From JBPBQZ01 sp050955105 (GTDB taxonomy: Bacteria > Pseudomonadota > Gammaproteobacteria > Burkholderiales > Burkholderiaceae): a stretch of 42,973 bases of DNA. Every line of letters begins with the position of its first letter. Position 1 is the stretch's first letter. The notes under the pieces were generated by a model. That model was not told the DNA's origin and ran no database searches. It saw only the letters and a program-made list of their open reading frames with translations. Below, piece after piece: positions 33,499 through 41,967 of the stretch. The position numbers and the translations under genes are program-made. The DNA lies in contig JBPBQZ010000015.1 of NCBI GenBank assembly GCA_050955105.1, positions 1 to 42,973 of the forward strand. The letters are read 5' to 3'.

Positions 33499-34434
33499 TC
33501 AACTTAAATCGTTCTGGTAATGAAAATCGGTGGTGACATACCAGCCGCGTCGCACTTCGACCGGGCGGTCGCCATAGGTATAGGCAATGCGCTCGACGCT
33601 CAGCAGCGGAAAGCCGCTGGCAACGCCGAGCAATTCGGCGACCGCAGGCTCCGCCGCCACCGCACGGATTTTCTCACTGGCGCGAATCATCCGTGTATTG
33701 AATTCGCTTTCGAACATTACATAAAGCGGTCCGGCGAAAGCGTTCAGCCGCTCCAGCGTGAGGCCGCGGAACACCGCGCCGGGCAACCAGATATCGTCGA
33801 GCACTTGCGGACGGTCGCCGAACTCCAGCAGCCGTCGAATGAACACTACCGGATCGGCTGCCCGCATATCGAGTTGCCGCGCGATTTCGGCCGGCGCGCG
33901 CAGGCGTCGACATTCCAACAGGCGGCTTACATGGGGCTGCGGCATCGGCTCGTCGGGCAGCAGTCGCAGAAAACGGAACTGCAGCCGGTCTTCGCTATGC
34001 GTGGCCACGAAGGTGCCCTTGCCTTGGCGCCGCACCAGCAGGTTCTCGGCCGACAATTCATCGATGGCCTTGCGCACCGTGCCCTGGCTCACGCGATAGC
34101 GCGCCGCCAGCTCGACTTCGCTGGGGATGGCTTCGCCAGGTTTCCACTCGCCGCCGTCGAGCGCCTGCGTGATGAGTGCTTTGATCTGCTGGTATAACGG
34201 GCTGAAGGTCGGTGAGCCGAACGATGGAGGGCTGGCCAATGACGATGCAGCCGATGCCACCGAGGCCGCCGACGTGGCCGACACCGGCGCGGCACCCGCG
34301 GCCGCCGGCGCCGCGCTACTGGCGCCCGGCAGTGCGGGCGCATCGTCGCGCTCGTGCGCCGACGATGTGCCGGTGGTGCCCGTCGCGCTGGATGCGCCCG
34401 TGGCGCCGGGTGGGATAGCCTGAGGCGAATTCAT
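33499..34434 (-). CDS. GntR-family transcriptional regulator (HutC/UTRA type)
   Basis: A 311-residue regulator. After a ~75-residue low-complexity Ala/Ser/Gly extension (the true start may be internal; no good ribosome site precedes 34434) comes a winged-helix domain: PLYQQIKALITQAL, then IPSEVELAARYRVSQGTVRKAIDEL, then RRQGKGTFV. A UTRA effector domain fills the rest (RRLLEFGDRPQVLDDIWLPG). It is divergent from mdh and upstream of sdhC on the same strand. With the palindrome at 34512-34525 this suggests a regulator of TCA-cycle genes; similar regulators have been called SdhR in betaproteobacteria, as I recall. The ligand is unknown, possibly a C4-dicarboxylate. Confidence 0.9.
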   Translation of the reverse strand: MNSPQAIPPGATGASSATGTTGTSSAHERDDAPALPGASSAAPAAAGAAPVSATSAASVASAASSLASPPSFGSPTFSPLYQQIKALITQALDGGEWKPGEAIPSEVELAARYRVSQGTVRKAIDELSAENLLVRRQGKGTFVATHSEDRLQFRFLRLLPDEPMPQPHVSRLLECRRLRAPAEIARQLDMRAADPVVFIRRLLEFGDRPQVLDDIWLPGAVFRGLTLERLNAFAGPLYVMFESEFNTRMIRASEKIRAVAAEPAVAELLGVASGFPLLSVERIAYTYGDRPVEVRRGWYVTTDFHYQNDLS

Positions 34435-34511
34435 GCGGGCATTTCATCACAAAGGCTCGCCGCGCGTCCATGTATTTCGGCCCTTTTTGTCGCCGCCGCA
34501 AGATAACTGAC

Positions 34512-34525
34512 GTCTTATATAAGAC
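34512..34525. promoter_or_regulatory. GntR-type operator, perfect 14-bp palindrome
   Basis: GTCTTATATAAGAC is a perfect palindrome ten bases upstream of the mdh -35 box and about 80 bases upstream of the regulator start. Position and form suit a GntR dimer that controls both mdh and itself. I found no second exact copy in the window. Confidence 0.75.
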
Positions 34526-34535
34526 ATAAGAGTAT

Positions 34536-34564
34536 TTGACAATCGACGCCGCCGCTCCTAAACT
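34536..34564 (+). promoter_or_regulatory. mdh promoter
   Basis: TTGACA at 34536-34541, a 17-base spacer and TAAACT at 34559-34564 form a sigma-70-like promoter with a perfect -35 and a 4/6 -10. The leader to the mdh ATG is about 135 bases. The operator palindrome abuts it upstream. Confidence 0.6.
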
Positions 34565-34706
34565 TCCGCCGTTCGAAAAAAAGCCGGCTTACTTTGCTGG
34601 CGACGCTTGCCGGCAAGCGTAGAATATCGGTCCTATCAGGATTTCTCATCCGTTGCGGCCTTATAGACTGCAGCGCCGCGTCTTCGATTCTCCCTGGAGA
34701 TCTTTC

Positions 34707-35690
34707 ATGCCTAAAGCCGCCAAGCGCGTAACCGTCACCGGCGCCGCCGGTCAAATCGGTTATTCCCTGCTGTTCCGCATCGCCAGTGGCGACATGCTCG
34801 GACGTGACCAGCCCGTCATTTTGCAGTTGCTCGATCTCCCGCAAGCCCAGGCCGCCGTCAAGGGCGTCGTCATGGAGCTCGAAGATTGCGCGTTCCCGCT
34901 GCTGCAAGGCGTGGTAGTGACCGACGACCCGAAGGTCGCCTTCAAAGACACCGACGTGGCGTTGCTGGTTGGCGCACGGCCGCGCAGCAAGGGCATGGAA
35001 CGCAAAGACCTGCTCGAAGCCAACGCGCAGATCTTTACCGTGCAAGGTAAGGCGCTCAATGAAGTGGCCAGCCGCGACGTGAAAGTGCTGGTGGTGGGCA
35101 ATCCCGCCAATACCAACGCCTATATCGCGATGAAGTCGGCACCCGATCTGCCGAAGAAGAACTTCACCGCGATGCTGCGTCTCGATCACAACCGCGCGTT
35201 GTCGCAGCTGTCGGCAAAATCCGGCAAGCCGGTCGCGGGCATCGAAAAGCTGGTGGTGTGGGGCAATCACTCGCCCACCATGTACCCGGATTTCCGCGTC
35301 GCCACGGCTGATGGTCAAGACCTGACCAAGCTCATCAACGACGACGTCTGGAATCGCGAGACCTTCATCCCCACCGTTGGCAAACGCGGCGGCGCCATCA
35401 TCGAAGCGCGCGGTCTGTCGTCGGCAGCGTCGGCGGCGAATGCGGCGATCGACCACGTGCGCGACTGGGTGCTGGGCAGCCAGGGCAAATGGGTCACGAT
35501 GGGCGTGCCGTCGACGGGTGCCTACGGTATTCCCGAAGACATCATCTACGGCGTGCCGGTGACCACCGAGAACGGCGAATACAAGCTGGTGGAAGGACTA
35601 CAGATCGACGCGTTCTCGCGCGAGAAGATGGACGCCACGCTCAAGGAACTGCTCGAGGAACGTGACGGCGTCAAGCATCTGCTGGTCTAA
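34707..35690 (+). CDS. mdh: Malate dehydrogenase
   Basis: NAD-dependent malate/oxaloacetate interconversion (327 residues). The nucleotide site is VTVTGAAGQIGYSLLFRIASG near the N-terminus, with substrate Arg in ARPRSKGMERKDLL, LRLDHNRALSQL, and catalytic His in VVWGNHSPTMYPD. Start ATG 34707 has GGAGA 7 bases upstream; the frame is open earlier but without protein character. Divergent from the GntR regulator. Confidence 0.97.
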   Translation: MPKAAKRVTVTGAAGQIGYSLLFRIASGDMLGRDQPVILQLLDLPQAQAAVKGVVMELEDCAFPLLQGVVVTDDPKVAFKDTDVALLVGARPRSKGMERKDLLEANAQIFTVQGKALNEVASRDVKVLVVGNPANTNAYIAMKSAPDLPKKNFTAMLRLDHNRALSQLSAKSGKPVAGIEKLVVWGNHSPTMYPDFRVATADGQDLTKLINDDVWNRETFIPTVGKRGGAIIEARGLSSAASAANAAIDHVRDWVLGSQGKWVTMGVPSTGAYGIPEDIIYGVPVTTENGEYKLVEGLQIDAFSREKMDATLKELLEERDGVKHLLV

Positions 35691-35723
35691 GGCGCTGACA
35701 ACGCACCGATATGTCGGTGGTAG

Positions 35724-35747
35724 GGCCAGGGCCTGCATGCCCTGGCC
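35724..35747. repeat. Strong hairpin between mdh and the lyase gene
   Basis: GGCCAGGGC-CTGCAT-GCCCTGGCC is a 9-bp perfect stem with a 6-base loop, 33 bases after the mdh stop. No T-run follows, so it may stabilise the mdh 3' end or partially attenuate transcription rather than terminate it. Confidence 0.65.
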
Positions 35748-35797
35748 TTGCAGCGCCAATCACAGCGCTACTTCCAGTCATGCATGATTCAGGTCTA

Positions 35798-36808
35798 ATG
35801 CGCATGCTGCAACCCGCACAGATTCTTTTCGACGGCATCGCCGCGCCCGCGCCGCTGCCGGTCTGCGACCACTATGCGGGCAGCGAAAAACTGATGCGCA
35901 AATCGCTGGCGCTGCAGCACCAGCTAGGACCGGTATTCGATCTGACGCTCGATTGCGAAGACGGCGCAGCCGTGGGTCGGGAAGCCGAGCACGCGGCGCT
36001 GGTCGCCGGCCTGCTGTCCAGCGAAGACAATCGTTACGGTCGTGTCGGTGTACGCATCCACGACTTCTCGCATCCGGCATGGCGCGACGATCTGCGCATC
36101 ATCCTGGGTCAAGGCAATCGCGCCCCCGCCTACATCACGCTTCCCAAAATCAACCACGTCGATGAAGTACGGCAAATTGCCGAAGTCGTCGACGCCAGCC
36201 AGCGCGCCACCGGTCGCAGCGGCGATATTCCCCTGCACGTGCTGGTTGAAACCCACGACGCATTGCGCCATGTGTTCGCGCTGGCGGCATTGCCGCGCGT
36301 CGAGTCCATCAGCTTCGGCTTGATGGACTTCGTGTCCGCGCACGGCGGTGCCATCCCCGACGCGGCAATGCGCTCGCCTGGCCAGTTCGAGCATCCGCTG
36401 GTACGCCGCGCCAAGCTGGAAATCGCCGCCGCCTGTCATGCGTTCGGCAAGGTGCCGGCGCACAACGTCAGCACCGATATCCGCGATATGTCAGCGGTGG
36501 CCAACGATGCGCAGCGCGCCCGCGACGAGTTCGGCTATCTGCGCATGTGGAGTATTCATCCCGACCAGATCGAGCCGATCGTGCGCACTTTCGCGCCAGA
36601 CGCCGCGAGTCTGCAAACCGCTACGGCAATCCTGTTGGCCGCGCAAGCCGCCGATTGGGGTCCGATCCGCTTCGAGGGACGTTTGCACGATCGGGCCAGC
36701 TATCGCTATTACTGGTCGCTTTTGCAGCGCGGCCGGCTGCTTGCCGATAAGCTCGGCGCGATCATGCCGGCCGAGTCCGCAGGTTTTTTTGCAACAGACA
36801 CAAAGTAG
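35798..36808 (+). CDS. CitE-like lyase (HpcH/HpaI aldolase superfamily)
   Basis: About 336 residues from the ATG at 35798; ATGs at 35780 and 35804 are also possible, and the frame is open to 35711 through the hairpin. The TIM-barrel lyase pattern includes FDLTLDCEDGAAVGRE (metal-binding Glu/Asp), ITLPKINHVDEV, LHVLVETHDALRH, and ISFGLMDFVSAHGGA. Enzymes of this group cleave CoA-linked or free hydroxy-acids such as citramalyl-, malyl- or citryl-CoA. It lies between mdh and acnA, consistent with a role near the TCA cycle, but no citrate lyase alpha or gamma subunits are present, so it is not part of a classical citrate lyase. Confidence 0.85.
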   Translation: MRMLQPAQILFDGIAAPAPLPVCDHYAGSEKLMRKSLALQHQLGPVFDLTLDCEDGAAVGREAEHAALVAGLLSSEDNRYGRVGVRIHDFSHPAWRDDLRIILGQGNRAPAYITLPKINHVDEVRQIAEVVDASQRATGRSGDIPLHVLVETHDALRHVFALAALPRVESISFGLMDFVSAHGGAIPDAAMRSPGQFEHPLVRRAKLEIAAACHAFGKVPAHNVSTDIRDMSAVANDAQRARDEFGYLRMWSIHPDQIEPIVRTFAPDAASLQTATAILLAAQAADWGPIRFEGRLHDRASYRYYWSLLQRGRLLADKLGAIMPAESAGFFATDTK

Positions 36809-36977
36809 TGAGCAGCAAGCGGGCAGCAAGCAGACGGCGGCCACGCCGCAGCCCGTCGCAACCCAGGGTGTTCGATCAGCGCGAATGCGATGCTTGGCGC
36901 ACCCACGCAGTGCCCATTCGAGCCCGCGCAACACAGTCGGGTATTTTCGAGACAGAGAACTGAAAGGTAGTCCGTAA

Positions 36978-37490
36978 ATGAAGAAAGTGTTGATCGCTAG
37001 TCTCGCCGCAGCCTTGCTGTCCAGCGGCTTCGCCATTGCTCCCGCCGTTGCGGCCAATGCAAGCACCACCACCAGCACCGCCAAGAAAGCGCCGGCGCGC
37101 AAGAGAATCTTGCGCCGTAAGGCCAGCCGCAAAAGCGCGGCAGTTGCCGCGCCGCTTGCCGAAGCAGCGCCTCCAGGTGCCGAACGTTGGAGCTGCGAAG
37201 AGGCTGCCTCGTTTTACGTCGGCGGCGACATGAAGCGCGACCAGATTCTCACGGTGACCTGGAAGAGCCGCAATTATCATCTGCCGCGCGTGACCACCAC
37301 CACCGGTGCGGACCGTTTCTACGACCCGGCCTCGGGTATCGATCTGGTGGTGATTCCGACCAAGGCGATGCTGTTCGACGACAATGGCGAGCGCACCCGC
37401 CTGGCCGACGAATGCAAGACGCAGCAAATGGTGCAGAACGCGAGCCCGGCACCAACGCAGTCCGTCGAATTGAACAAAAAGCTTAACTGA
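36978..37490 (+). CDS. Exported protein with possible MliC-like lysozyme-inhibitor domain
   Basis: A 170-residue protein with a clear signal peptide (MKKVLIASLAAALLSSGF... AVAA, cleavage near 26). A basic Lys/Arg/Ala linker at 35-65 follows, then a small beta-rich domain from WSCEEAASF to LADEC (about 71-146). The two cysteines (73 and 146) and the pattern Y-x-L-x-x-V...G-A-D-R-F-Y recall MliC/PliC C-type lysozyme inhibitors, whose domain is closed by a disulfide. The resemblance is by eye and weak. It lies just upstream of acnA on the same strand, spacing 66 bases. Confidence 0.72.
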   Translation: MKKVLIASLAAALLSSGFAIAPAVAANASTTTSTAKKAPARKRILRRKASRKSAAVAAPLAEAAPPGAERWSCEEAASFYVGGDMKRDQILTVTWKSRNYHLPRVTTTTGADRFYDPASGIDLVVIPTKAMLFDDNGERTRLADECKTQQMVQNASPAPTQSVELNKKLN

Positions 37491-37556
37491 GCGGGCGTCA
37501 ATCAGCCGCCGCACCGCGCTCATTCCAAGACAACAGGCGCTTAACAAGGAGTCTCC

Positions 37557-40271
37557 ATGGCCCACACTCTCCACAATACATTGCAGGAATTCGACAGCGG
37601 TGCCGGCAAGGGCAAGTTCTATTCGCTGCCGCAACTCGGCAAATCGCTCGGCGTCGATGTCAATCGATTGCCGGTATCGATTCGCATCGTGCTGGAATCG
37701 GTGCTGCGTAATTTCGACGGCAAGAAAGTCGCCGAAGAACACATCACGCAATTGCTGAACTGGAAGCCGAACGCGGCGCGCACCGACGAAATTCCTTTCG
37801 TGGTCGCACGCGTGGTGCTGCAGGATTTCACCGGCGTGCCGCTGTTGGCCGATATCGCCGCGATGCGCGGCATCGCCAAACGCATGGGTCGCGATCCGAA
37901 GTCGATCGAGCCGCTGGTGCCGGTCGATCTGGTGGTCGATCACTCAGTGCAGATCGATTATTTCGGCGAGAAGGATGCCGTCGATCTCAATATGAAACTG
38001 GAATTCCAGCGCAATCGTGAGCGCTACCAGTTCATGAAGTGGGGCATGCAAGCCTTCGATACCTTTGGCGTGGTGCCTCCGGGCATCGGCATCGTGCACC
38101 AGGTGAATCTGGAATATCTGGCGCGCGGCGTGCATAAGCGCAGCATCGATGGCGAAACCATCTATTACCCGGATACCTTGGTCGGTACCGACAGCCATAC
38201 CACCATGATCAACGGCATCGGCGTGGTCGGCTGGGGCGTGGGCGGTATCGAAGCCGAAGCCGGCATGCTCGGCCAGCCGGTTTATTTCCTTACACCCGAT
38301 GTGGTGGGCGTGGAACTGAAAGGCCGCTTGCGCGAAGGTGTGACCGCCACCGATCTGGTGCTGACCATTACCGAGATGCTGCGTAAAGAGAAAGTCGTCG
38401 GCAAGTTCGTCGAGTTCTTCGGCGAAGGCACCGCCTCGCTGACGCTGCCGGATCGCGCCACCATCGGCAATATGGCGCCCGAGTACGGCGCGACGATGGG
38501 CTTCTTCCCGGTCGACGAACGCACGCTCGATTACTTCGAAGGCACTGGCCGCACGCGCGAAGAAATCGACGCGTTCGCCAATTACTTCAAAGCGCAAAAC
38601 CTGTTCGGCATTCCGAGCGCCGGCCAGATCGACTACACCAAGGTGGTGTCGCTCGACCTGTCGACCGTGGCACCGTCGCTGGCTGGCCCGAAGCGCCCGC
38701 AAGACCGTATCGAAATCGGTCATGTCAAGGACACCTTCAAGTCGCTGTTCTCGACACCCATCGCCGACAACGGTTTTGCCAAGGCTGCCGGACAGCTCGA
38801 TGAGGTCTACCCGGTCAGTAAAGACGTGACGCTGAAGAATGGCGACATCTTGATCGCCGCCATCACCTCGTGCACCAACACCTCGAATCCGAGCGTGCTG
38901 CTGGCCGCTGGCCTGCTGGCCAAGAAAGCGGTCGAGGCGGGCTTGACCGTCGCGCCGCATATCAAGACTTCGCTGGCCCCTGGCTCGCGCGTGGTGACCG
39001 AGTATCTGCAAGCCGCCGGCCTGCTGCCCTACCTCGAAAAACTCGGCTTCGCGGTGGCGGCCTACGGTTGCACCACCTGTATCGGCAATGCCGGCGACCT
39101 GACGCCGGAATTGAACGAAGCGATCATCAAGAACGACGTGGTCGCAGCGGCTGTGTTGTCGGGCAACCGCAACTTCGAAGCGCGTATCCACCCGAACCTG
39201 CGCGCCAACTTCCTGGCGTCGCCGCCGCTGGTGGTGGCCTATGCCATCGCCGGCAACATCACGCGCGACTTGATGACCGAGCCGGTTGGTCAGGGCACCA
39301 ATGGCCGTGATATCTACCTGGGCGACATCTGGCCGACCAGCGAAGAGATCCAGGGCCTGCTCAAATATGCGCTCGATTCGGAAGTGTTCCGCAAGAACTA
39401 CTCGCAACTCACCAAGAGCGGCGACCTGTGGAGCAAGATCGAAGGCGCCGAAGGCCAGGTCTACGATTGGCCCAAGTCGACCTACATCGCCGAACCGCCA
39501 TTCTTCGACGCGTTCGACATGCAGCCGGCGGACTCGATTCCCGCGATCAGCGGCGCACGCGCGCTGGGCATCTTCGGCGACTCGGTCACCACCGACCACA
39601 TCAGCCCGGCCGGTTCGATCAAGGAGAGCTCGCCCGCGGGTGTCTGGTTGAAGGCCAATGGCGTGCAGAAAGCCGACTTCAACAGCTACGGCTCGCGGCG
39701 CGGCAACCATGAAGTGATGATGCGCGGCACCTTCGCCAACGTGCGCATCAAGAATTTGATGATTCCCGCGCAGCCTGACGGTGCGCGCTTCGAAGGCGGC
39801 GAAACGGTATTCCAGCCGAGCGGCGAACGCCTGTCGATCTATGACGCGGCCATGCGTTATATCGACGAGCAAGTGCCAACGGTGGTGTTCGGCGGCGAAG
39901 AATACGGCACCGGCAGCTCGCGCGACTGGGCCGCCAAGGGCACGCAACTATTGGGCGTGAAGGCCGTGATCGCGCGCAGCTTCGAGCGTATCCATCGCTC
40001 GAACCTGGTCGGCATGGGCGTGTTGCCGCTGCAATTCAAGGAAGGCGACAGCGTGACCTCGCTCGGCATCAAGGGCGATGAAACCTTCGATATCGAAGGC
40101 CTGGGCGACAACTTTAAGCCGCAACAGGAAGTGACGCTGGTGATCCATCCGGCAAGTGGCGAAACGCGTCGCGTCGGTGTGCTGCTGCGCATCGATACGC
40201 CGATCGAAGTCGACTACTACAAGCACGGCGGCATTCTGCCGTTCGTGTTGCGCTCGTTGTTGGCGGCGTAA
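37557..40271 (+). CDS. acnA: Aconitate hydratase A
   Basis: Isomerises citrate to isocitrate with a [4Fe-4S] cluster (904 residues, normal for AcnA/IRP1-type). Cluster cysteines lie in ITSCTNTSNPSVLLAAG and YGCTTCIGNAGDL. VGTDSHTTMINGIGVVGWG and the swivelling-domain GEEYGTGSSRDWAAKG are diagnostic. AAGGAG sits 6 bases before the ATG. With gltA, sdh and mdh this places four TCA-cycle steps within about 12 kb. Confidence 0.98.
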   Translation: MAHTLHNTLQEFDSGAGKGKFYSLPQLGKSLGVDVNRLPVSIRIVLESVLRNFDGKKVAEEHITQLLNWKPNAARTDEIPFVVARVVLQDFTGVPLLADIAAMRGIAKRMGRDPKSIEPLVPVDLVVDHSVQIDYFGEKDAVDLNMKLEFQRNRERYQFMKWGMQAFDTFGVVPPGIGIVHQVNLEYLARGVHKRSIDGETIYYPDTLVGTDSHTTMINGIGVVGWGVGGIEAEAGMLGQPVYFLTPDVVGVELKGRLREGVTATDLVLTITEMLRKEKVVGKFVEFFGEGTASLTLPDRATIGNMAPEYGATMGFFPVDERTLDYFEGTGRTREEIDAFANYFKAQNLFGIPSAGQIDYTKVVSLDLSTVAPSLAGPKRPQDRIEIGHVKDTFKSLFSTPIADNGFAKAAGQLDEVYPVSKDVTLKNGDILIAAITSCTNTSNPSVLLAAGLLAKKAVEAGLTVAPHIKTSLAPGSRVVTEYLQAAGLLPYLEKLGFAVAAYGCTTCIGNAGDLTPELNEAIIKNDVVAAAVLSGNRNFEARIHPNLRANFLASPPLVVAYAIAGNITRDLMTEPVGQGTNGRDIYLGDIWPTSEEIQGLLKYALDSEVFRKNYSQLTKSGDLWSKIEGAEGQVYDWPKSTYIAEPPFFDAFDMQPADSIPAISGARALGIFGDSVTTDHISPAGSIKESSPAGVWLKANGVQKADFNSYGSRRGNHEVMMRGTFANVRIKNLMIPAQPDGARFEGGETVFQPSGERLSIYDAAMRYIDEQVPTVVFGGEEYGTGSSRDWAAKGTQLLGVKAVIARSFERIHRSNLVGMGVLPLQFKEGDSVTSLGIKGDETFDIEGLGDNFKPQQEVTLVIHPASGETRRVGVLLRIDTPIEVDYYKHGGILPFVLRSLLAA

Positions 40272-40301
40272 CCCCCTGAGCACGGCAATTCAGGCGTGCA
40301 C

Positions 40302-40339
40302 AACGCGGTGACCGGAAGTTCGGTCGCCGCGTTTTTTTT
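40302..40339 (+). terminator. Rho-independent terminator of acnA
   Basis: AACGCGGTGACCG pairs with CGGTCGCCGCGTT (one T-G pair) around a short loop, followed by a run of eight T. About 30 bases after the acnA stop. Confidence 0.9.
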
Positions 40340-40442
40340 GCGGCGCCTGAAATCGACGCCCGCGCGATCGTGGCATGCGGATGTCGTGCCGGCGGCCAAA
40401 GCGATTAAAATAACCGGTTGATTATCCGGAGTAGCCGAATAC

Positions 40443-41657
40443 ATGCGTGCGCGCACCACTAAACGCCTTCCCCCCGACGCCGAGAAGCTCGTCGGGTTTT
40501 CGCTCGCCCTGTACGCCTCGGGCAGCCGCATCGAAGACCGTTTCTGGGAACTGAAAATCGACGAACTGATCGTCAAACTGCTGCGCAACGGTAGCCAGCC
40601 AACGCTCGACGCGGCGCTCGACCAATTGCAACTGGAACATCCGGATGCCTATGGCGCGCTGGCCGACCTGATCGAGACCCGCAGCGAATCGGCCACCCTC
40701 GACTACGCGGGCGCGCAGTGGGACACCCTGCTGATCGCAGCGCCAGTACTGGCCTGGACCCGCTACTCGATTTCCTCGGGCCTGCTCAAGAGCGCGGTCG
40801 TCGATGCGCTGGCCGCGCATATGTCGACGCAGTTGCTGGGCCGGCAGGCACGCATCGCGGTGGCGCCCTATCTGTACAGCATCGACCAACTGCCGCGCCA
40901 CCACGTCGACACCTGGCGGCTGAACACGCAACTGGCACAGGCCGCGCTCAGCGGCCAGCCGCCGCGTTTGCCGGGCGGCGACCTGCCCGAGGCGGCGCCG
41001 ATCCTGGCCGACCCGCGCTTTCTGCTCGCGGCCATCGCCGCGCCGACCGGCGCAGCACTGTTTCACTGGCAAGAAGAGGAAAACGGCGCGCGCATCGAGC
41101 GCCAACAATGCCTCGAACAGTGGCGCGTACAGGTTCGTGGCGATCTAGCCGCGATCTTGCCGGGCTGCGAAATCGACTGTCTGCTGCCCGACGCCTATCA
41201 CGCCGCCTGCCGCGATGCCGACGAAGCCATCCGCCCGCACATGCTGCGCACGGCCGTCAGCCATCTGACCGACACGCTGGATATCGCGGCCGGTGACCTG
41301 CGCGCGGTAATCGGCGGTTTCGGCGAACGACGCATCGAGGAATATCGGATCGGTTTCACACGACGCGCCAGCAATGACGTGATCTACGGCGTGGTGTGGC
41401 CCTTGTATGGCCGTGAAATCGGCGAAGGCAGTGCGCATGAAGATTTCAGCGTCGATGCCCCGCCCGAAACGCCGCTGGAGACCGTCATCAATCTGCTGAA
41501 GGAAACCGGCGTCAGCGATTTCCGTCAGCATCCGGGGCTGCACGAGCCCGAGCATTGTGACGATTGCGGCACGCCGCTGTATCTCGACCCGATGGGAGAC
41601 GTCGTGCATGCCGAGATGCCGGACGACGCGGAACCGACGCGGCCACATTTCCATTGA
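40443..41657 (+). CDS. DUF2863-type conserved protein
   Basis: A 404-residue cytoplasmic protein with no signal peptide or membrane helix. The sequence (KLVGFSLALYASGSRIEDRFWE at the start, long helical N-terminal half) matches what I remember of the DUF2863 family of Burkholderiales; its function is unknown. Near the C-terminus a CDDC pair in EHCDDCGTPLYLDP suggests a small metal-binding knuckle. GGAG lies 11 bases before the ATG. It stands alone between the acnA terminator and a 310-base gap. Confidence 0.75.
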   Translation: MRARTTKRLPPDAEKLVGFSLALYASGSRIEDRFWELKIDELIVKLLRNGSQPTLDAALDQLQLEHPDAYGALADLIETRSESATLDYAGAQWDTLLIAAPVLAWTRYSISSGLLKSAVVDALAAHMSTQLLGRQARIAVAPYLYSIDQLPRHHVDTWRLNTQLAQAALSGQPPRLPGGDLPEAAPILADPRFLLAAIAAPTGAALFHWQEEENGARIERQQCLEQWRVQVRGDLAAILPGCEIDCLLPDAYHAACRDADEAIRPHMLRTAVSHLTDTLDIAAGDLRAVIGGFGERRIEEYRIGFTRRASNDVIYGVVWPLYGREIGEGSAHEDFSVDAPPETPLETVINLLKETGVSDFRQHPGLHEPEHCDDCGTPLYLDPMGDVVHAEMPDDAEPTRPHFH

Positions 41658-41967
41658 TCGCGTAGCCGGCCGGGGGCGCGCGCGAAGTCGGGCGCCCCTG
41701 TGCCGTACTGCCCTGCCCTACTGCCGCTGCCTTCCCGCTTCTCTCTTTCTCCTTCAGCCTGCCTCAGCCTGCACGCACTCGACTTGCGTTGCCACGGCGC
41801 GATTCTCGGACCGCGACCACGCCGGGCGCAGCGGTCTCTTATTCCCTTCGGACAGGGCGCGCCGACTGCCCGTCTTTGACATGATGGAGCCTAGACATAC
41901 CCCAAGCGGCGCAACGCAGAATGCCGTAGCAGGGGTGCGTCAATGACGCACGCTACCGGGGAAAGAG
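41658..41967. other. 310-base gap with palindrome before the LuxR-type gene
   Basis: Pyrimidine-rich sequence (41700-41770) without a convincing gene, then a region leading to a perfect inverted repeat at 41936-41950. No T-run terminator is visible after the DUF2863 gene. The promoter of the regulator should lie here, but I cannot pick it with confidence. Confidence 0.5.
41936..41950. promoter_or_regulatory. 15-bp inverted repeat just upstream of the LuxR-type gene
   Basis: TGCGTCA-A-TGACGCA is a perfect 7+7 palindrome with a 1-base centre, ending 17 bases before the GTG start. Outer arms GTAGC (41926-41930) and GCTAC (41952-41956) could extend it as a hairpin. It may be an operator for autoregulation or an mRNA structure limiting access to the start. 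Confidence 0.55.

Noticed and set aside
37944..39947. 667-codon open frame on the minus strand inside acnA
   Set aside because: Fully antisense to a confidently assigned acnA; His/Arg/Ala-rich composition and no family resemblance are typical of shadow frames in GC-rich codon usage.
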